NCBI GenBank assembly: GCA_934457415.1 | Contig: CAKSHM010000007.1 | Span: 1 to 64,000 of the forward strand | Direction: 5' to 3' | Length of the DNA stretch: 64,000 nt | Source: an uncultured Eubacteriales bacterium | Lineage (GTDB): Bacteria > Bacillota > Clostridia > Oscillospirales > Acutalibacteraceae | In this document: piece by piece, positions 60,761 through 64,000 of the stretch | How the letters are laid out: the number at the start of each line of letters is the position of its first letter | How positions within the stretch are numbered: the stretch's first letter is position 1 | Position numbers and translations under genes: made by a program | The notes under the pieces: model-generated | The model's database searches: none | What the model saw: only the letters and a program-made list of their open reading frames with translations | What the model was told of the DNA's origin: nothing

Positions 60761-60787
60761 TAAAAACGCCGCCTTTTAAAAGGCGGC
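60761..60787 (-). terminator. hup terminator
   Basis: On minus: GCCGCCTTTT, AAAAGGCGGC, then GTTTTT. The 10-bp arms are perfect; the plus strand also has a T run. Confidence 0.75.
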
Positions 60788-60806
60788 ATACTTTTTTTGA
60801 TTTTAA

Positions 60807-61079
60807 TTATTTTATAGCATCCTTAAGAGCTTTACCGGCTTTGAATACAGGATTCTTTGAAGCGGCAATCTTAATGGTCTGCTTGGTCTGCGGATTTATA
60901 CCGGTTCTTGCTGCACGCTCGCGAACCTCAAAAGTTCCGAAACCAACAAGCTGTACCTTTCCGTTTTCTTTAAGAGTTTCAGAGATAGCGTCGATAACTG
61001 CTGCAACAGCCTTATCAGCGTCTTTCTTCGAAAGCTCAGCCTTTTCAGCAACTGCTGCTACTAATTCTGTCTTGTTCAT
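60807..61079 (-). CDS. hup: DNA-binding protein HU
   Basis: This histone-like dimer bends DNA. The start is ATG 61079, 6-7 nt after GGAGG, giving 90 residues from 'MNKTELVAAVAEKA'; a longer upstream frame has no site. 'VQLVGFGTFEVRERAARTG' and 'PQTKQTIKIAASKNPVFKAG' are the beta arm and family signature. Confidence 0.98.
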   Translation of the reverse strand: MNKTELVAAVAEKAELSKKDADKAVAAVIDAISETLKENGKVQLVGFGTFEVRERAARTGINPQTKQTIKIAASKNPVFKAGKALKDAIK

Positions 61080-61137
61080 TTTAAATCCTCCATAAAAATA
61101 AGTAAGCAAACTGTGAAAAGCACAGTTAACTACATAT

Positions 61138-61167
61138 ATTATAATCATATTTGGGGCGAAAAATCAA
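61138..61167 (-). promoter_or_regulatory. hup promoter
   Basis: On minus: TTGATT, 18-nt spacer, TATAAT, about 60 bp before the hup ATG. Confidence 0.6.
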
Positions 61168-61276
61168 CTGTTTTTTTGTAAATTTTATGTTTTGTTCAAT
61201 TTTTTTGCCCGCTTTTGTACATATTGTTTAATTTCTATTCATTTTATAATGTTATAAATGATATAAAACGACAAAT

Positions 61277-62767
61277 TCAGCTTTTTTTCAACTCTTTCAA
61301 GTCTATTATCCTAAACAGTAAAACCAGCGCAAAATAACTAACAGCGGCAAATAATACCGCAAGAGCGGTAAATATGAGCGAACCGCTTTTAATGTTTGCC
61401 GTAAAAAATGCGGCCGACACGCTTACTGCCGACGGAAAAACCGGCAACAGATAAATTAAAAGCATTTTAAAATTTAAAACTTTTTTTAATATCAGAAATA
61501 CAAGCAGAAAAACAAGCATTAAAAAATAGGCTGCGGCTGTTGTATAAGCACAGGCTTTGACGCCGAGCGTTGAAACCGAAAAAAGGATAATATTAAGCAC
61601 AAGCTTTACCGCTGCTCCGAAAGCAACTGCCGAAAGCGCCGCGATTTCAAAGGAATATGACTGCATAACAGTAATAAGCGGGATACAAAGTCCTGCGAAA
61701 ACAGCGGCAATACCGTAGGCAAAGAGCATTTCTCCGCCGTAAAGCTTTGTATATTCACCCGAAAAAAGCAAATTCATTATAGGACCCGACAGTACCGCCA
61801 TTCCCAATCCGGCAGGTGCCGAAATAACAGCACTCAAATTCATAACCGATTTTACGGTATTTTTATTATTGCCGTTATCTCTTTTTTTGACAATTGAAGA
61901 AACCGCACTGATCCCGATTACCGAAACAAAGGAAATTACGAAGCCGAAAATCGTATAAGCCTTGCTTCTTACCCCGTACATAGGATTAAGCAAATCGGGA
62001 GAAATCCGGCTGCCGAGCATAGTTTTAACAGTAAAAGAATCAATTATATTTGTCATACTGCCTGCAAGCGCGGCGGCTGCAATAGGAATAGTTGTTTTTA
62101 AAATCTGTCTAGTGTTAAGCGTGCTTTGAGACGCAGACGGAAACAAAACGGATTTTTTTATTCTTAAATAAAGATATACTTCAGACGCAGCACAGCCTAA
62201 AGTCACTCCAAAAACGGCAGCGGCGGCGGCAAAATAAGACTTATCCGAAATTTTAAATGCCAGCAATGTAAAACCCAATCCCAAAAAGAGCTTGCCGAGC
62301 GCAAGAATTACATCTGAAATCGCAACGGGAAGCATATTTTCTCTGCCTTCAAAATATCCTCTGTAAACCGACATTACACCGCAGAATATTATCGAAGGAG
62401 ATATTGCCGCATAACACCAAAAGCTTTTTAAATCTCCGCTTTTAAGCGATATAAAGAACGAACCGATAAAGAATACGGCAAAGAACACGAGCGAAAGCTT
62501 TAAAAAAGCTTTTTTAACGGTACTGATGCTTAAATTTTCATTGTCTGAAAAAAGCTTTGCGGCCGCAACCGGAAAGCCGACGGTGCTTAGCATATATAAC
62601 GGTGCAAACAGATCATAAGCAAAAGAAAAATAGCCGAAGCCGCCGTCACCCAAAAGATTTGAGAGAGGAATTTTAAAAATTGCCCCGATAATTTTTGCAA
62701 GCATGGTTGACACCATCAGAATTACCGCACCCTGAGCAAAGCTTTGTCTGTTTTCTTTAATATTCAT
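61277..62767 (-). CDS. SpoVB-like polysaccharide/lipid II flippase (MOP superfamily)
   Basis: This 496-residue protein has about 14 membrane helices. 'GAVILMVSTMLAKIIGAIFK' and 'IPLSNLLGDGGFGYFSFAYD' match the SpoVB/MurJ-like polysaccharide transporter N-terminus. 'VYRGYFEGRENMLPVAISD' is also typical. It may flip lipid II or another undecaprenyl-linked sugar for spore cortex or cell wall. Its start overlaps the nucleosidase gene by 11 bp. Confidence 0.9.
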   Translation of the reverse strand: MNIKENRQSFAQGAVILMVSTMLAKIIGAIFKIPLSNLLGDGGFGYFSFAYDLFAPLYMLSTVGFPVAAAKLFSDNENLSISTVKKAFLKLSLVFFAVFFIGSFFISLKSGDLKSFWCYAAISPSIIFCGVMSVYRGYFEGRENMLPVAISDVILALGKLFLGLGFTLLAFKISDKSYFAAAAAVFGVTLGCAASEVYLYLRIKKSVLFPSASQSTLNTRQILKTTIPIAAAALAGSMTNIIDSFTVKTMLGSRISPDLLNPMYGVRSKAYTIFGFVISFVSVIGISAVSSIVKKRDNGNNKNTVKSVMNLSAVISAPAGLGMAVLSGPIMNLLFSGEYTKLYGGEMLFAYGIAAVFAGLCIPLITVMQSYSFEIAALSAVAFGAAVKLVLNIILFSVSTLGVKACAYTTAAAYFLMLVFLLVFLILKKVLNFKMLLIYLLPVFPSAVSVSAAFFTANIKSGSLIFTALAVLFAAVSYFALVLLFRIIDLKELKKS

Positions 62768-63461
62768 AATCCTTTATAACCTGTTCAAGATATATTAAAA
62801 AGGCTTCGGGCAATGAAGCATTATCAAGTTTATTCATATTTCTATGGGTTTTTGCTGCATTTTCATCCGCACTGTCGGAAATCCTCCTCAGGGACGCGAA
62901 AGGAACGTCGGCAAAATTGCAGACAGCGGCTATCGCTGCGGATTCCATATCACATGAAGATGCGTCAAAGCTTTCATATAAATACCTGCTTAAGCTTTCA
63001 TCACAGATGAACTTATCTCCGGATACGGCAGTTTCGCTCAACTCAAATCCCATCTTAACCGCAATTTCAAGAAGCTTTGAGTCGGCAAAAGGAAATTCGG
63101 TCTGTTCCGGCTTAAAATAAGGCTTATAGCCTATAAGCGACAAATCAAAATCGTGCTCTATAAATCTTTTTGGAAATAAAAAACCGCCAACCGGTTCGAG
63201 CATAAGTCCGCCCGACATTCCGAAATTAAGAATTATTTTGCAGTCTGAATCTATAAGGTGCATGCATGCCGCCGCGGCATTCACCTTTCCTACTCCGCTG
63301 TTAAGGCAAATAACCTCCGCACCGCCGAGTCTTAAGCTTATTCCTTTTCTTTTAAAGAAATTAAAAGTTTTAAAATCAAGTTTTTTCACACATTCGGCAA
63401 AAGGGATAAATTCATCCTTATCCGCTATAACTACGCCGATTTTCTTTATTCCGTTTTCCAT
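62757..63461 (-). CDS. MTA/SAH-nucleosidase-like protein
   Basis: This 234-residue protein has the nucleoside phosphorylase fold. 'CLNSGVGKVNAAAACMHLI' is the phosphate/ribose loop and 'SCDMESAAIAAVCNF' is the substrate Met-Glu-Ser motif. 'RISDSADENAA' contains the catalytic Asp. This fits 5'-methylthioadenosine/S-adenosylhomocysteine nucleosidases, although futalosine hydrolases share the motifs. The overlap with the flippase suggests coupled expression. Confidence 0.85.
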   Translation of the reverse strand: MENGIKKIGVVIADKDEFIPFAECVKKLDFKTFNFFKRKGISLRLGGAEVICLNSGVGKVNAAAACMHLIDSDCKIILNFGMSGGLMLEPVGGFLFPKRFIEHDFDLSLIGYKPYFKPEQTEFPFADSKLLEIAVKMGFELSETAVSGDKFICDESLSRYLYESFDASSCDMESAAIAAVCNFADVPFASLRRISDSADENAAKTHRNMNKLDNASLPEAFLIYLEQVIKDYEY

Positions 63462-63464
63462 AAA

Positions 63465-63824
63465 TTATTTGATTTTTGCTCCGCAATTATTACAAAAAAC
63501 CGAATTTTCTGCATTCAGTGCGCGGCAATTGGGGCATATAATTTTATTTTTAGATTCCGCAACCTCAATTTCAAGCATTTCGATTTCAGATTCTTTCGCC
63601 TTGATATCCTCGATTATTCTTTTAACTTCATCGCTGTTTTCTGTGCTGTCCTTTAATTCCCTGTAAAATATCCTGCCCAAATCCGCAAAATCCTTATCCG
63701 CCGCATTTTTTACGGCGGCAATTTTAAGCTTGTTTTTACCGGTATTTACAAGTTTGCCTGTTTTTTTGCAGGCTACATCAACGGTTTCCTTTGCCTTGTT
63801 TACAAATTCATCGAGTTTTCCCAT
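63465..63824 (-). CDS. Zinc-ribbon domain protein with coiled coil
   Basis: In this 119-residue protein an N-terminal helical part ('DEFVNKAKETVDVACKKTG') and a long charged coiled coil ('VKRIIEDIKAKESEIEMLEI') precede a C-terminal zinc ribbon with 'CPNCRAL' and 'CNNCGAKI'. It looks like clostridial proteins of unknown role. It is 3 bp upstream of the nucleosidase gene. Confidence 0.8.
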   Translation of the reverse strand: MGKLDEFVNKAKETVDVACKKTGKLVNTGKNKLKIAAVKNAADKDFADLGRIFYRELKDSTENSDEVKRIIEDIKAKESEIEMLEIEVAESKNKIICPNCRALNAENSVFCNNCGAKIK

Positions 63825-63855
63825 GGCTTATACCTCTCTTTATAAAAATATAACA

Positions 63856-64000
63856 TTAACCTATAAATTCTCTGAGCAGTGAATTTTCGGGAACAAATTT
63901 TCTGTCAACACTTTCGAATTTTTCCATCATTTCTTCAAGATACATAAATTCATCATAATAAGGATACGAGTTGTCAGCACTCTCTTTGAGCTTTAAAAAT
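63856..64000 (-). CDS. C-terminal fragment, possibly a nucleoside (uridine) kinase
   Basis: The last 47 codons of a gene that enters from beyond the window end in 'VPENSLLREFIG'. A closing motif of this sort is, as far as I recall, seen in clostridial TGS-domain nucleoside kinases. The match is short and from memory, so the product is tentative. The reading frame is open to the window edge. Confidence 0.35.
   Translation of the reverse strand, partial: FLKLKESADNSYPYYDEFMYLEEMMEKFESVDRKFVPENSLLREFIG

Overview
The window looks like a spore-forming, Gram-positive Clostridia chromosome, most likely a gut Oscillospiraceae/Ruminococcaceae-type bacterium. Supporting signs are spo0A, yabP/yabQ and a SpoVB-like flippase, a meso-DAP-type MurE, AGGAGG ribosome binding sites, A+T-rich spacers and consensus sigma-A promoters. 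Functional calls come from motifs read by eye in the translations; no database search was run.

Region 1 (1-21.8 kb) is accessory. It starts with a broken zinc-ribbon gene, then a 1630-residue secreted Ig-like/InlB-repeat protein (+) and, facing it, a lipoprotein serpin (-). From about 19.4 to 7.1 kb on the minus strand lies what reads as one operon. A TetR-family gene with its own promoter and operator is followed, with overlaps or 25-32 bp gaps, by two collagen-like lipoproteins, a 1315-residue FG-GAP/Fn3/collagen-like protein, a 720-residue protein carrying a strikingly ubiquitin-like domain before a DUF6273-like and collagen-like part, and a cell-wall-anchored InlB-repeat protein. Next come a barnase/barstar toxin-immunity pair, a single-ORF IS3-family transposase gene and a tRNA-Ser, which may mark the edge of an island.

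Region 2 (22.3-34.8 kb, minus) is a dcw division and cell-wall cluster. In transcription order it holds mraZ, rsmH, ftsL, a PASTA transpeptidase (FtsI/SpoVD), murE, mraY, ftsW, murG, murA, ftsQ and ftsZ. It has a strong promoter and a MraZ-type operator. murF, murD, murC, ddl and ftsA are absent from it.

Region 3 (34.9-49.4 kb) is housekeeping: tsaE-tsaB-rpiB and upp (+); then on minus an AraC regulator, pyrG, an ANTAR regulator and glnA with an attenuator-like leader; tRNA-Thr (+); a dCMP deaminase, an MFS transporter, rpmB, gpsA-plsY-der, rpmF-yceD, a cytidylate-kinase-like gene and spo0A.

Region 4 (49.6-64 kb) holds mscL (+), then on minus tuf, fusA, rpsG and rpsL (str operon), groEL-groES, a lipid kinase with an RlmL-like methyltransferase, an S1-domain protein, divIC, yabQ, yabP, rqcP and hup, a SpoVB-like flippase, an MTA/SAH-nucleosidase-like gene, a zinc-ribbon protein and the 3' end of one further gene.

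The least ordinary part is the TetR-led operon of exported collagen-like proteins, and within it the secreted ubiquitin-like domain.
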